From assembly GCF_013374995.1 (NCBI RefSeq), contig NZ_CP056030.1:5550501-5614500 (forward strand): a DNA stretch of 64,000 nucleotides, written 5' to 3'. Positions 40,001-47,795 of the stretch are shown here, one piece after another. A program made the position numbers and the translations under genes. This stretch comes from Pseudomonas eucalypticola (GTDB taxonomy: Bacteria > Pseudomonadota > Gammaproteobacteria > Pseudomonadales > Pseudomonadaceae). Numbering within the stretch: position 1 is the stretch's first letter; every line of letters starts with the position of its first letter. The notes below the pieces were generated by a model that saw nothing but the letters and a program-made list of their open reading frames with translations, did not search any database and was not told the origin of the DNA.

Positions 40001-42777
40001 ATGCTGGAGAGCATGCCGGCGCGGCTGTCGTCGGCGCTGTTGTCCAGGTGGCCCGCGGTCACGTCCAGGCTGTCGGCCACTACGCTGCCGCCCTGGTTCT
40101 GCAAGGTGCCGTCCGCCAGGTCGAGGGTCACGGCGCCGCCCTTGGCGTACAACAGGCCTTGCTGGTTGAGCACGGTTGCGGCAGTGATCTGCAGCCCCTC
40201 GGCGCCGGCGGTGATCTGCCCGCCCTGGCGGTTGTCCAGCTGGGTGCCGCTGATGTCGACGCGGTTGCCGCCGAGGCTGCCGTTGCGGTTGTCCAGCTGG
40301 GTGAAGCTGGTCAGCCACAGGGCCTGGTCGGCGGCATCGATGGTGCCGGTGGCGTTGTTCAGCAAGCCGTTGATGGTCAGGCGCACGGCGCCGCCGTTGC
40401 CGAGGATGGCGCCCTTGGCGCTGTTGTCCAGGGTGCTGGCGGTGAGGGTCACCGCCTGGCCGCTGATGACGCCACCGTGGTTGTCGAGGTTCGACGCGCT
40501 GACCTGCAAGGCACCCTCGCCCTGGACGTGGCCACCGCTGTTGGCCAGGCTCGCCAGGGTCAACGTGGCGCCCCCGGAGCCCGCTGCGATCAGGCCCGCT
40601 GCGCGGTTGTCGACGTGCTCGGCGGTAAGCTGCAGGGTATCGAACAGCAGGCTGCCGCCACGGTTGTCGAGGCGGGCGGCCGGCGCATTGAGCACCAGGG
40701 CCTGGCCTTGCAGCTTGCCGCCGCGGTTGTCGACGGTGCTGGCGTGCAGGCTGAACAGGGTCTTGGCCAGGGCGCGGCCGGCCTGGTTGTTGAATTGCCT
40801 GGCCAGGCGCAGGTCGATGGCGCCCTGGCCCGCGCTGACCAGGCCATCGGCGCTGTTGTCCAGGCTGCCGGCGGTGACGCTGACGCTGTCCGCGCTCAGG
40901 GTGCCGGTGCGGTTATCCACGGCCCCGGCATTGATGCTCAGGGCCTGGCGGGCCTGGGCGCTGCCGTTCTGGTTGTTGAAGTCGCCGGTCAGGGCCAGGG
41001 CCAGGTCGCCCTGCGCGGCGCTGATCAGGCCGCCAGCGCTGTTGTCCAGGCTGTCGGCGGTGACGCTGATGGCGTCGCCCAGCAGCGTGCCGGCGCTGTT
41101 GCGCTGTTCGCCACCGCTGACGTCCAGGCGCGTCGCCGCCTGGACGGTGCCTTGGCGGTTGTCCAATAAAGCCGTCTTGACCTTGGCGCTGCCGACGCTG
41201 GCAGCCAGCACCCCACCGCGGTTATCCAGCCGGCGGACGTCCAGGTCGAGGGTATCGGCCAGCAGGCTGCCGTCGCGGTTGTCAAAGGTGGCGGCCACGA
41301 CCTTGAACTGGCCACCCACCACTTCCAGGCGCCCGGCGCGGTTGTCCAGGCTCGCCAGGCTGAGGTCGACATTCTGGCCCGCACCAAAGCGAATCAGGCC
41401 GCCCAGGTTGGCAATGGCCGGGGTGTTGAGGTTGAGGCTGTTTTCCCCGCGCAGCCGCGCACCGCTGCCGGTGTTGGTGAGCTGGGCGGTGGTCAGGGTG
41501 ACGTCGCGGCCCTGGATTACGCCGTTGTCGTTACCCAGGGTGTGGGTGGCGGTGGCGGCCAGGGTGCGGCTGGCGATCACGCTGGCGCTGTTGCTGATGT
41601 CGGCGGCTTGCAGGGTCACGTCGCCCTGGCTGTTGCGGCTGTTGTCGGCGTTGACGCCGGCTTCGATCACGCCGCGGTTGCTCAGCTGGCCGTCGGCGCT
41701 GAGGGTGACGCTGTCGCGGGCGCTGATGCTCTGCGCGTTGGTGAGGTCGGCGCGGCTGCGCAGCTCGGCGCGGGTACCGGCGTAGACCGGGCCCTGGGCG
41801 TCGATGCCCGAGGCCTTGGCTACCACGGCACCGTTGGCGCTGACGCTGGCCAGGGTCAGTTTGCCGTTGGCGTCGATCTGCACGTCGCCGGCGCTGGCCG
41901 CCAGGTCACCGGCCAGGCGCACGCCCACGCCTTTCTCGGTCCCCACCAGCTTCACCGCGCCCACGTACATGCCGCCCAAAGCGGCGCTATCGATGGCCAG
42001 TTCCGGCTTCTGCGAGCCATCGTCGGCGCGGGCCGTGGCCTGCAGGGTGTCGGCGTTGACGTCGTTGCGGCCAGCCACCACGGTGAGGTGCTTGGCGTAC
42101 AGGCGAGCGTTGATCTGCGCTGTGCGGGTGATCAGTTCGAACTGGTCGATGTTGCCCGCGTCGAGGCCGGCGCCTTCGATGGCGATGTTACCGCCGTCGA
42201 CCTGGAAGCGGTCCAGCCGGCCGCTGCCGTCGAGCACCGGCTTGCCGGTGGTCAGGGTCGCCCGTGGCGTGTTGATGAAGCCGCAGCCGTTGCAGGTGAT
42301 GCCGTAGGGGTTGGCGACGATGACCCGGGCGGCCTGCCCCGCCACCTCGGTGTAGCCCTTGAGCTGGCTGCGGTTGTTGCCGGTGACCTCGTTGAGGATG
42401 GTGCTGGCGGCCTGGCCGTTGAGGTTGGCGTTCCCCAGCACGATGCCGCCCAGTTGCGTGGCCTGGGTGCGGCCGGTGGCGTTGTTGAGGATGACGCCCT
42501 GGCTACCGACGTTGTAGTCCTGGAACTGGTTATGGGACACCCCGCTGGCGTTGGGCGCAGCGATGTTGACCACCGGCACGCCATTGCCCGCCGTCCCCAG
42601 CGTGGTACCCGGGCCGCTGACCACGATGCCATCGGCCTGGGCCCACAGCGGCTGCCAGAACATGACGTTGGCCAGCAGGAAGGCCAGGGCGCGCTTGGGC
42701 ATGCCCCAGAAACGGTCGCGGGGCGCGACAGCGGCCGAGGGCTGGCGGGCCAGGAAGGCAAGGTGACGGGCGTCCAT
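34090..42777 (-). CDS. cdiA: CdiA/FhaB-type contact-dependent inhibition effector
   Basis: 2895-residue two-partner-secretion exoprotein. Residues 1-48 form an extended signal region (PKRALAFLLANVMFWQPLWA). The TPS domain follows, with ANPYGITCNGCGFINTPRAT near 155. Roughly 20-residue haemagglutinin repeats (LDNRxGxL/AxxxxLTAxxLDN) run to about 1300. A central receptor-binding-like region near 1350-1700 includes KCGQHCGGHDSF. A second repeat block reaches about 2100, then a DUF637-like hydrophobic pre-toxin region (GQGAMLAVIIVVSALTAGAA) and a YNRKLHAKEE segment near 2449. Three 24-residue repeats precede the seam ADVVSGGAKA near 2770. The C-terminal ~120 residues (ITDSAGNTIDLDYTKGLRET ...) are the toxin tip, of unknown activity. 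No lesion. Secreted by the upstream cdiB product. Confidence 0.92.
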   Translation of the reverse strand: MDARHLAFLARQPSAAVAPRDRFWGMPKRALAFLLANVMFWQPLWAQADGIVVSGPGTTLGTAGNGVPVVNIAAPNASGVSHNQFQDYNVGSQGVILNNATGRTQATQLGGIVLGNANLNGQAASTILNEVTGNNRSQLKGYTEVAGQAARVIVANPYGITCNGCGFINTPRATLTTGKPVLDGSGRLDRFQVDGGNIAIEGAGLDAGNIDQFELITRTAQINARLYAKHLTVVAGRNDVNADTLQATARADDGSQKPELAIDSAALGGMYVGAVKLVGTEKGVGVRLAGDLAASAGDVQIDANGKLTLASVSANGAVVAKASGIDAQGPVYAGTRAELRSRADLTNAQSISARDSVTLSADGQLSNRGVIEAGVNADNSRNSQGDVTLQAADISNSASVIASRTLAATATHTLGNDNGVIQGRDVTLTTAQLTNTGSGARLRGENSLNLNTPAIANLGGLIRFGAGQNVDLSLASLDNRAGRLEVVGGQFKVVAATFDNRDGSLLADTLDLDVRRLDNRGGVLAASVGSAKVKTALLDNRQGTVQAATRLDVSGGEQRNSAGTLLGDAISVTADSLDNSAGGLISAAQGDLALALTGDFNNQNGSAQARQALSINAGAVDNRTGTLSADSVSVTAGSLDNSADGLVSAGQGAIDLRLARQFNNQAGRALAKTLFSLHASTVDNRGGKLQGQALVLNAPAARLDNRGGSLLFDTLQLTAEHVDNRAAGLIAAGSGGATLTLASLANSGGHVQGEGALQVSASNLDNHGGVISGQAVTLTASTLDNSAKGAILGNGGAVRLTINGLLNNATGTIDAADQALWLTSFTQLDNRNGSLGGNRVDISGTQLDNRQGGQITAGAEGLQITAATVLNQQGLLYAKGGAVTLDLADGTLQNQGGSVVADSLDVTAGHLDNSADDSRAGMLSSIVGALKLKVAQLTNRAGTLFAKGDLSLDGQQLNNASGGEISGASLAIDLGGQLGNQGLIEALGGLSINAASLDNSGRISGLGGARSQFTIGGALVNSGTLKFNSDVFSLTAGSLDGGLGSINGTGRSDWHLGTASSVGRAQFDGTFAITSGGALTVLAGDRLATTDSLILNVGSLDNAGELVSDLDMTLLAAGDQVNRGLLSSQGHLRVNARDFSQVGGRLTSAGNTTLTLTGDLANAGRLIAGNDLTISATRISNDGTLGGQGHVSLSARQTISNNADTLLFAGGDLALRADRFSNTYGELYNQGNLSFAAYDGGRASAFSNLSGSVQSLGRIDLNAVSIENAKAQFELAQAVVSGSLEWKCGQHCGGHDSFKRGSITITKALEESVLLDSPMARLIAGSDMTLNASDVQNRYSLLAANGDLTLNADTLLNQGASSRSGSQVIVIATPQRISTGYWDQMQYVDVPAFNAAVAAGHFDESRFNELIARSSDSRFQQQSDVTTWTPDSTHNYTSTIQSGGTATLNVTQSVQNGTLLEQTLAQLTGTLDNEATQKVGAVVLQLSPERSAATPVAAKDVQRVERIDTDGTVHVSFTPVDFTGVPFAAVDPTASTSFRLPQGEYGLFVPSQNPQCHYLIETNPNLTDPSRFMSSDYLLGQLGFSADEAARRLGDGRYESRLISDAVVAQTGQRFLAASLTSDYDQYRYLMDNALASKDALNLSVGVGLSAQQVAALTHDIVWLENRVIDGQNVLVPVLYLAQADERNLNGGSLIQGRNLSLMAGSDLVNVGTLRASEDLTATAGGSLYNGGVVEANERLSLLAQDSIRNALAGDIRASQVSLQTLKGDIVNDRTAIAVNDGAGMRTLTDAGARIAAGQTVNVTAGQDLTNHGAISAGGDVNLNAARDINLVAVQDVSEKHEFHNGGHDSSVTSVVKNLAGTVSAGGSVHLTAGQDVTVIASDVKAGSDIGIVAARDFNAAANGDVHNVESRSKDGKQRIKEQNDSTTQRAATFTAGNDFTSGAGRDTTLVASKITAGHEAYLYSGDQIQLLAAQDSTHTLYDMKEKGSWGAKKMQRDEVTQQTNVGTEIKTGGDLTIESGGDQRYQVAKLESGKDITLASGGAITFEGVKDLHDESHTKSKSDLSWFSAKGEGHTDETLRQSALVAQGQLAIKAVDGLHIDIKQIDQNTVSQTVDAMVKADPQLAWLKQAEQHGDVNWQQVKELHESFKYNNSGMGQGAMLAVIIVVSALTAGAASALAASAGSTVGAGATMAAGYTTTAGVVVPAGLGNVVATAALTSMASTGAVSLINNKGNVGTALTDTFSSDGVKQAVIAGASAGFINYAGGHWFGAQTDPITNKVTGPSVVPHLTDPAAIARFGAIQLAGGAVRGGLSQALGQGKFSDAMLSSVFDMLQATVFTNVGDLGDTLQLPDSGLGKTAIHALAGGLLAEAMGGDFKTGALAAGANEALIETLDSLPFLQGADQAEHDRLVNAASKLVGLVAAAGAGGDVALGSEIAGNAQSYNRKLHAKEEEKLAQAATTLDETVGKSRTGFSWDMLLTLVAGGDIDQRDNARLTAIMAQYSDGNPEGVALADDLAKARSVVQDLQNAKVLLTWEDGKPVIADGAVVYEFSATPEQFKDSALFNSANTTTYDPPGGVGVVPDKWVEQYGESVATKKLREIGAISNDADLNADQWQALERYATGGVDTSTVDLDVLLAVVPGASAAKGGVRAVLQALAEARAAGASAKSAAQVELGSAKAVAEARAGEASAQGAARGEQGSEQAIAEARAGEASAQSATQGELGSAKAIEEAPKATSLTTITDEMNADPYHPDWQRYVGGEPRAVGADVVSGGAKATTNAPNTPRFITDSAGNTIDLDYTKGLRETNVTVTGARGGVQYPLQGQTPDSYANLGNGHVVVYGPDGRALYDVSSSRIKVVEWNQAPNGTYFPKKGNDTKVFEGNVPQSVLDSLGLK
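34588..34803 (-). repeat. Three 72-bp in-frame tandem repeats in cdiA
   Basis: Units at 34732-34803, 34660-34731 and 34588-34659 encode 24-residue Ala/Glu-rich blocks such as AEARAGEASAQGAARGEQGS. The orphan copy at 32.4 kb has one unit and the copy at 28.8 kb has none, so unit number has changed. Confidence 0.9.
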
Positions 42778-42801
42778 GTCGGGTACTCGTTGCAGCGGGA
42801 A

Positions 42802-44523
42802 TTAGAGGTAGAGGTTCAGGCTGAAATAGATCGGTGCTTCGCGGTCGGCGATGGCGTCCGGGCGCTCCAGCGAGTGGGCGAACGTGACGCTGGCGCCCAG
42901 GTAACGACCGCGGGCGAACAGCTCCAGCGAATCGCTGCTCATGCGCCCGTGCTGGTCGTAGGCGCCATGACTGCGGCTGATAACCCCTTGGTCGTAGGCC
43001 ACGGCCATGCCGTATTCGCTGACCGCCGGGCGCAGCCAGGCCCAGTCCACCGGGCGGCTCCAGCGCAGTTCGTTACGCCAGTAGCCGCCGTTGTCGCCGG
43101 TCAGGTACTGGTCCTTGAAACCGCGCACCGAAGACTGGCCGCCCAGGCTGATGCGCTGGGAGCTGTACAACTGGTCGGGGGTGCGTTGGCCGGTGGCCAG
43201 GCTGCTGAAGGTGAAGCTTTCGCCCAGCCACTGGAAAGGCTGCAGGTAGCTCACGGTGGCCGTGTACTTGCGGTAGCGGGCCGTGGCACCGCTGGCATGG
43301 TCGCCCTGAGCGCCGAAGGCACCGATGCCGCGTTGGGTACCCAGATCGAGGTTGAGGAAGGCGTTGCCGATGCGCCGGCCGTGGTTGATGCCGTAGCTGA
43401 ATTCACTGAGGGTGTTGCTGGCGCCGATCAGCCGTACGCCGTCGTTGTAGTTGTGGGTGGCCACGCGGGCGAGGCCGGCGTTCACCGAGGTTTTGCTCAG
43501 GGCGTCGCGGTAGATCACCCGCTCCGCGCGCAGCTGATGGGTGGCGCTGTCACCGCGCTGGCTGAACGAACCGCCGCCGTCCTGCGGGGTGGCCTGGGCG
43601 CGGTAACCGCTCTGGCTGTAACTGTAATTGAAATTCCACCAGCCCCACGGCAGGTTGTAATTGAGCAGGCCGTTGCGCGAGCTGTGGTTGGAATCGCTGA
43701 CCGCATCGTGGCCGCCACGCAGCACCAGCTGGTCGGCCAGGCCCAGGGGGCTGTCCCATTCCAGGCCGGTGTTCCACTGCTGTTCGCCCGTGCTGCGCTG
43801 GCCGTCGTTGCTGCGCCCCAGGGAGGCACGCCAGGGTTTCTGCGGGGTATTGGTGACCTGCACGTCGCTGCCGCCCACGGCCTGGCCGGGGCGCAGTTCC
43901 ATGCGCGCCTGGTTGGAAGGCAGGCGGTTGAGCTGGTCCACCAGTTGCTCGACTTCACGCAGGTTCAGCACCTCGCCCGTGCGCCCCGGGAACGTCATGG
44001 CCAGCTCGCGTTCGCTGAGCCCGCTACCGTCCGCGCCCTGCAGGCTTTCCAGACGCCCTTCCACCACCTGGATGACCAGGGTGCCACTGCCTAGATCCTG
44101 GGGCGGCAGGTAGGCACGGCTGGTGACAAGCCCCCGGTCAAGGTAATGCCCGGTCACGGCCTTGAGCACCTCATTGAGCTGCGGCAGGCCCAGGCAGCGC
44201 CCCAGGTAGGGTGCCACCAGGCGTTCACGCTCGGGGGCGGAAAGGTGGTCGGCACCTTTGAGCTCGATGCGCTGGATGGTGAAGCAGCGGGTGTCGGCGG
44301 GCGTGGCCGGGGCCGTTTCCGGGGCGGCCTTGCCGGGCAGGTTCTTCAGGTCTTCAAGCCGGCGCTGCTGTTCTTCGAGCAAGCGGTTCTGGCGGTCGCG
44401 GATGAGATCCTGGTCACCCTGGGTGGGCAGGGGCGCAGGCGCCGCCGTAGCCACCGATGGTGCACAGAAAATACTGAATGACAGGAACAGCCAGGCCGTC
44501 ATCCGGGAACTGGAAGCAGACAT
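42802..44523 (-). CDS. cdiB: CdiB/ShlB-type two-partner secretion transporter
   Basis: 573-residue Omp85-superfamily transporter. The signal peptide MSASSSRMTAWLFLSFSIFC ends near ATAAP. An N-terminal helix (QDLIRDRQNRLLEEQQRRLE) plugs the pore. Two POTRA domains (about 70-220; FTIQRIELKGADHLSAPERE) precede a 16-strand barrel with the FhaC signature region (SLGGQSSVRGFKDQYLTGDN, RGF motif in loop 6). It exports CdiA. The ATG at 44523 has AAGGA 8 bases upstream. It ends 24 bases before cdiA, so the two are one operon. Confidence 0.94.
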   Translation of the reverse strand: MSASSSRMTAWLFLSFSIFCAPSVATAAPAPLPTQGDQDLIRDRQNRLLEEQQRRLEDLKNLPGKAAPETAPATPADTRCFTIQRIELKGADHLSAPERERLVAPYLGRCLGLPQLNEVLKAVTGHYLDRGLVTSRAYLPPQDLGSGTLVIQVVEGRLESLQGADGSGLSERELAMTFPGRTGEVLNLREVEQLVDQLNRLPSNQARMELRPGQAVGGSDVQVTNTPQKPWRASLGRSNDGQRSTGEQQWNTGLEWDSPLGLADQLVLRGGHDAVSDSNHSSRNGLLNYNLPWGWWNFNYSYSQSGYRAQATPQDGGGSFSQRGDSATHQLRAERVIYRDALSKTSVNAGLARVATHNYNDGVRLIGASNTLSEFSYGINHGRRIGNAFLNLDLGTQRGIGAFGAQGDHASGATARYRKYTATVSYLQPFQWLGESFTFSSLATGQRTPDQLYSSQRISLGGQSSVRGFKDQYLTGDNGGYWRNELRWSRPVDWAWLRPAVSEYGMAVAYDQGVISRSHGAYDQHGRMSSDSLELFARGRYLGASVTFAHSLERPDAIADREAPIYFSLNLYL

Positions 44524-44565
44524 CAAATCGATCCTTGAAGCGTCGGGGGGTGCGAAAGAGCGGCG

Positions 44566-44594
44566 ATACTAGGGGGCTAGGCCTGGATCGTCAA
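44566..44594 (-). promoter_or_regulatory. Sigma-70-type promoter of cdiBAI
   Basis: On the minus strand TTGACG (44594-44589), a 17-bp spacer and TAGTAT (44571-44566) lie 43 bases upstream of the cdiB ATG. The gap to radA is 305 bp, AT-rich between 44595 and 44700. Confidence 0.6.
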
Positions 44595-44710
44595 ATTTCG
44601 GATACAATTTTATACAAACGAAAACAAGGGGCTTAAAATCAGCGTTAGTAGGCGTAAATTCCGGGAAAAAGCGCCTAGCATTGCGGATCCAAATTATGCT
44701 AGCAGCGCTA

Positions 44711-44736
44711 CTACCCCCTACATGTGCAGGGGGTAG
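44711..44736. other. Perfect hairpin in the cdiB-radA gap
   Basis: CTACCCCCT (44711-44719) and AGGGGGTAG (44728-44736) form a 9-bp perfect stem with an 8-base loop. There is no T tract on either side, so it is not a standard terminator. It may insulate cdiB from radA read-through or be an operator. Confidence 0.5.
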
Positions 44737-44828
44737 AACCGACGAATGGTATAGGTCGTTACAATTTTGTCCGCCGCTGGAGGGGCAACGCCACCAGCGT
44801 CGCGGCGCTCGTGCAGGGCTGCGGCGCT

Positions 44829-46196
44829 TTACTCGAACAGTGCATCGAGCGCCTGTTCCAGCCGCGTGACGGCGATGATCTGCAACCCTGCCGGCGCTTC
44901 CTTCGGCGCATTGCCCTTGGGCACGATGGCGCGCTTGAAGCCATGCTTGGCTGCTTCCTTCAAGCGCTCTTGCCCACTGGGCACCGGCCGTACTTCGCCG
45001 GACAACCCCACCTCGCCAAACACCAGCAGGTCATGAGGCAGCGGGCGGTTGCGCAAGCTGGACATGATGGCCGCCAGCAGGGCCAGGTCGGAAGCGGTTT
45101 CCAGTACCTTCACGCCGCCTACCACATTGAGGAACACGTCCTGGTCGTGGGTGGGAATGCCGCCATGGCGATGCAGCACCGCCAGCAGCATGGCCAGGCG
45201 GTTCTGGTCCAGGCCCAACGTTACCCGGCGCGGGTTGGCCAGGTGGCTGTCGTCCACCAAGGCCTGCACTTCCACCAACATGGGCCGGGTGCCCTCCCAC
45301 GTGGCCATGACCACACTGCCCGGCACCTCTTCCTGGGCGCGGGTGAGGAAGATGGCCGACGGGTTGGAAACCTCCTTCAAGCCCTTGTCGGTCATGCCGA
45401 ACACGCCCAGTTCGTTCACCGCGCCGAAGCGGTTCTTTACCGCGCGCAACAGGCGCAGGCGGCCATCGGATTCGCCTTCGAAGTACAGAACGGTGTCGAC
45501 CATGTGCTCCAGCACCCGCGGGCCGGCCAGCGCGCCTTCCTTGGTGACATGGCCCACGAGGAAGATGGCCGTGCCGCTCTGCTTGGCGTAGCGCACCAGC
45601 AGCGCCGCGCTCTCGCGCACCTGGGAAACGCCGCCGGGGGCCGACTGCAGGGCCTCGGTGAAGATGGTCTGGATGGAATCGATGACCATCACCTTGGGCT
45701 GTTCGACGCGGGCGGTGGCGATGATGGTCTCGATGCAGGTTTCGGTCATCACCCGCAACTTGTCCTGGGGCAGCCCCAGGCGGCGGGCACGCATGGCCAC
45801 CTGCTGTTGCGATTCCTCGCCGGTGACGTAGAGGGCGGGCATGCGCGCAGCGATGTTGCACAGGGTCTGCAGCAGGATGGTGGACTTGCCGATGCCGGGG
45901 TCGCCGCCGATGAGCACCACCGAGCCGTCCACCAGGCCACCGCCCAGCACCCGGTCGAGTTCGGCCGAGGCGGTGGTGAAACGCGGGATTTCCTCGACGC
46001 TGACCTCGGCCAGGGTCTTGATCTGCGCCTGCTGCCCGGCCCAGCCGGTGCGGCCGCTGGGGGCGGCCGCGCCACCGCTTTCGATCATGGTTTCGGTGAG
46101 GGTATTCCAGGCACCGCATTCGCCGCACTGGCCGGCCCATTTCGGGAAGGTGGCGCCGCATTCGGTGCAGCCGTACAAGCGCTTGGCCTTGGCCAT
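44829..46196 (-). CDS. radA: DNA repair protein RadA (Sms)
   Basis: 455-residue RecA-like ATPase that aids branch migration in recombination. It has an N-terminal zinc finger (CTECGATFPKWAGQCGECG), Walker A GGDPGIGKSTI, the RadA-specific KNRFGAVNELGVF motif and a C-terminal Lon-like domain (LLAAIMSSLRNRPLPHDLLV). The start at MAKAKRLYG (46196) fits the family; the longer frame adds 29 residues. Transcribed towards cdiB. Confidence 0.96.
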   Translation of the reverse strand: MAKAKRLYGCTECGATFPKWAGQCGECGAWNTLTETMIESGGAAAPSGRTGWAGQQAQIKTLAEVSVEEIPRFTTASAELDRVLGGGLVDGSVVLIGGDPGIGKSTILLQTLCNIAARMPALYVTGEESQQQVAMRARRLGLPQDKLRVMTETCIETIIATARVEQPKVMVIDSIQTIFTEALQSAPGGVSQVRESAALLVRYAKQSGTAIFLVGHVTKEGALAGPRVLEHMVDTVLYFEGESDGRLRLLRAVKNRFGAVNELGVFGMTDKGLKEVSNPSAIFLTRAQEEVPGSVVMATWEGTRPMLVEVQALVDDSHLANPRRVTLGLDQNRLAMLLAVLHRHGGIPTHDQDVFLNVVGGVKVLETASDLALLAAIMSSLRNRPLPHDLLVFGEVGLSGEVRPVPSGQERLKEAAKHGFKRAIVPKGNAPKEAPAGLQIIAVTRLEQALDALFE

Positions 46197-46362
46197 GGTG
46201 GAAAACCCCTGTATGGAAAAACAGTTATCATACCCCAGGCGCCAGGCAAATCCGGTAAAACTATCGGGCATAACCCCTGTCATTGTTACCAGGTGTCAAG
46301 CGTGACGCGCTTGGGTAACTTACACTGGCTGCCACCATCATTTGTAACAGGGGATATCAAAC

Positions 46363-46776
46363 ATGGGCGTACTAGCCGAGTTCAAGGCCTTCGCGGTCAA
46401 AGGCAACGTGGTCGACATGGCCGTGGGTATCATCATCGGCGCAGCGTTCGGCAAGATCGTGTCGTCGTTCGTGGGCGACGTGGTGATGCCTCCGCTGGGG
46501 CTGCTGATAGGCGGGGTGGATTTCAGTGACCTGGCCATTCAGCTCAAAGCGGCAGAAGGCACGACGCCAGCGGTGGTGCTGGCCTACGGCAAGTTCATTC
46601 AGACGGTGATCGACTTCCTGATCGTGGCGTTCGCGATCTTCATGGGCGTGAAGGCCATCAACCGCCTCAAGCGTGAAGAGGCCAAGGCCCCTACCCTGCC
46701 ACCAAGCCCGACCAAGGAAGAGCTGTTGCTGGGCGAAATTCGCGACTTGCTGAAAGAGCAGAACACTCGGCCTTGA
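46363..46776 (+). CDS. mscL: Large-conductance mechanosensitive channel
   Basis: 137 residues forming a homopentameric inner-membrane emergency valve. It shows the N-terminal [20 protein letters not shown], the gate helix TM1 ([20 protein letters not shown]), the PPLGLLIGG turn, TM2 ([19 protein letters not shown]) and the cytoplasmic helix ([17 protein letters not shown]). Divergent from radA. Confidence 0.97.
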   Translation: MGVLAEFKAFAVKGNVVDMAVGIIIGAAFGKIVSSFVGDVVMPPLGLLIGGVDFSDLAIQLKAAEGTTPAVVLAYGKFIQTVIDFLIVAFAIFMGVKAINRLKREEAKAPTLPPSPTKEELLLGEIRDLLKEQNTRP

Positions 46777-46800
46777 CGGTATATCCCGAATGAAAGCCTG

Positions 46801-46819
46801 AGCGCTGTCCCACAGCGCT
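46801..46819. terminator. Hairpin between convergent mscL and fpr-type genes
   Basis: Perfect 8-bp stem AGCGCTGT/ACAGCGCT with loop CCC. Short T-rich flanks lie on both sides (GCTTTC), so it may stop transcription in both directions. Confidence 0.55.
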
Positions 46820-46825
46820 TTCAGC

Positions 46826-47602
46826 TCACCAGTAGTTTTCCACGGCGATCTGGCCCGGTTTGCGGGTCAGTGCCAGGCGCATGTCGCGCGCCTTCAGCAC
46901 GCGGCGGGTATCGTCGATCATCTGCGGGTTCCCGCAGATCATCACCCGTGAATGCTCAGGCGCAAGGGTGCAGCCGGCGGCGCGCTCCAGCTCGCCACTC
47001 TCGATCAGCGCGGTGATGCGGCCATTCAGGGCCCCCGGGTACTGCTCGCGGGTTACCGTGGGAATGTACTGGAACTTGTGTGCGTACTCGGCCAGGTACT
47101 CTCGCTGGGTCAGCTCGGCGATCAGCGGCTGGTACGCCAGTTCGCGGCCTTCACGGGCACTGTAGACCAGGATGATGCGCTCGAATTTTTCCCACACGTC
47201 GAAGTCCTGCAGTATCGACAGGAATGGCGCTACCCCAGTCCCGGTTGCCAGTAACCATAAATCCCGACCGTCGCTGAAGCGGTCCGGCACCAGGTAGCCG
47301 AATGCCTGCCGGTCGACCAGCAGCGTGTCACCCTCGCACAGCCGGCTCAATTCGCTGGTGAACTCCCCGCCCGGAACCACGATGGAAAAGAACTCCAGAA
47401 ACTCGTCATGGGGCGAGGACACCATGGAGTAGGCGCGCCACACTACCGAACCATCCGCCTTGGCGACCCCCAGCCGGGCGAACTGCCCGGCGCGAAAACG
47501 AAACCCCGCGTCGCGGGTGGTACGCAGGGTGAACAGGCTTGGCGTCAGGGGCTGAACCTGCAGCAAGGTCTGGCGAGTGAAGTTCTCGGCGCTGGCGGTC
47601 AT
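46826..47602 (-). CDS. fpr: Ferredoxin/flavodoxin-NADP+ reductase
   Basis: 258-residue FAD enzyme moving electrons between NADPH and ferredoxin or flavodoxin. The FAD-binding RAYSMVSSP is near residue 56, the NADP-binding GTGVAPFLSILQD near 113 and VMICGNPQMIDD near 215. The C-terminus ends AVENYW, a Trp-ending tail like bacterial subclass Fprs. The third in-frame ATG at 47602 is chosen because GGAG lies 6 bases upstream. It corresponds to the second (FprB-like) reductase of pseudomonads, as I recall. Confidence 0.9.
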   Translation of the reverse strand: MTASAENFTRQTLLQVQPLTPSLFTLRTTRDAGFRFRAGQFARLGVAKADGSVVWRAYSMVSSPHDEFLEFFSIVVPGGEFTSELSRLCEGDTLLVDRQAFGYLVPDRFSDGRDLWLLATGTGVAPFLSILQDFDVWEKFERIILVYSAREGRELAYQPLIAELTQREYLAEYAHKFQYIPTVTREQYPGALNGRITALIESGELERAAGCTLAPEHSRVMICGNPQMIDDTRRVLKARDMRLALTRKPGQIAVENYW

Positions 47603-47795
47603 GGTCATCTCCATGGAAACAATGGCTCAGTGTCCCGCAAATGCAGGCGGATAAACACCGGCGCGTTGTAATGGTTTATACGGCCGCGCCCCGCCTGACT
47701 AATGTCGTTCTTTAGCAGTAGAACCCTTGGCAAGCATGGAATTGGCCCTAGAATAAAACAATCAATATTGGATCCATGTTTGGCTGGAGGACGCC

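Noticed and set aside
35911..41169. 1752-codon open frame on the + strand opposite cdiA
   Set aside because: It is antisense to a well-supported CdiA with clear domain order. Its translation is low-complexity Ala/Gly/Val/Gln text mirroring the repeats, typical of high-GC antisense frames.
41542..44094. 850-codon + strand frame across the cdiA start and cdiB
   Set aside because: Antisense to both genes, crosses the intergenic gap and shows no recognisable domain; a composition artefact.
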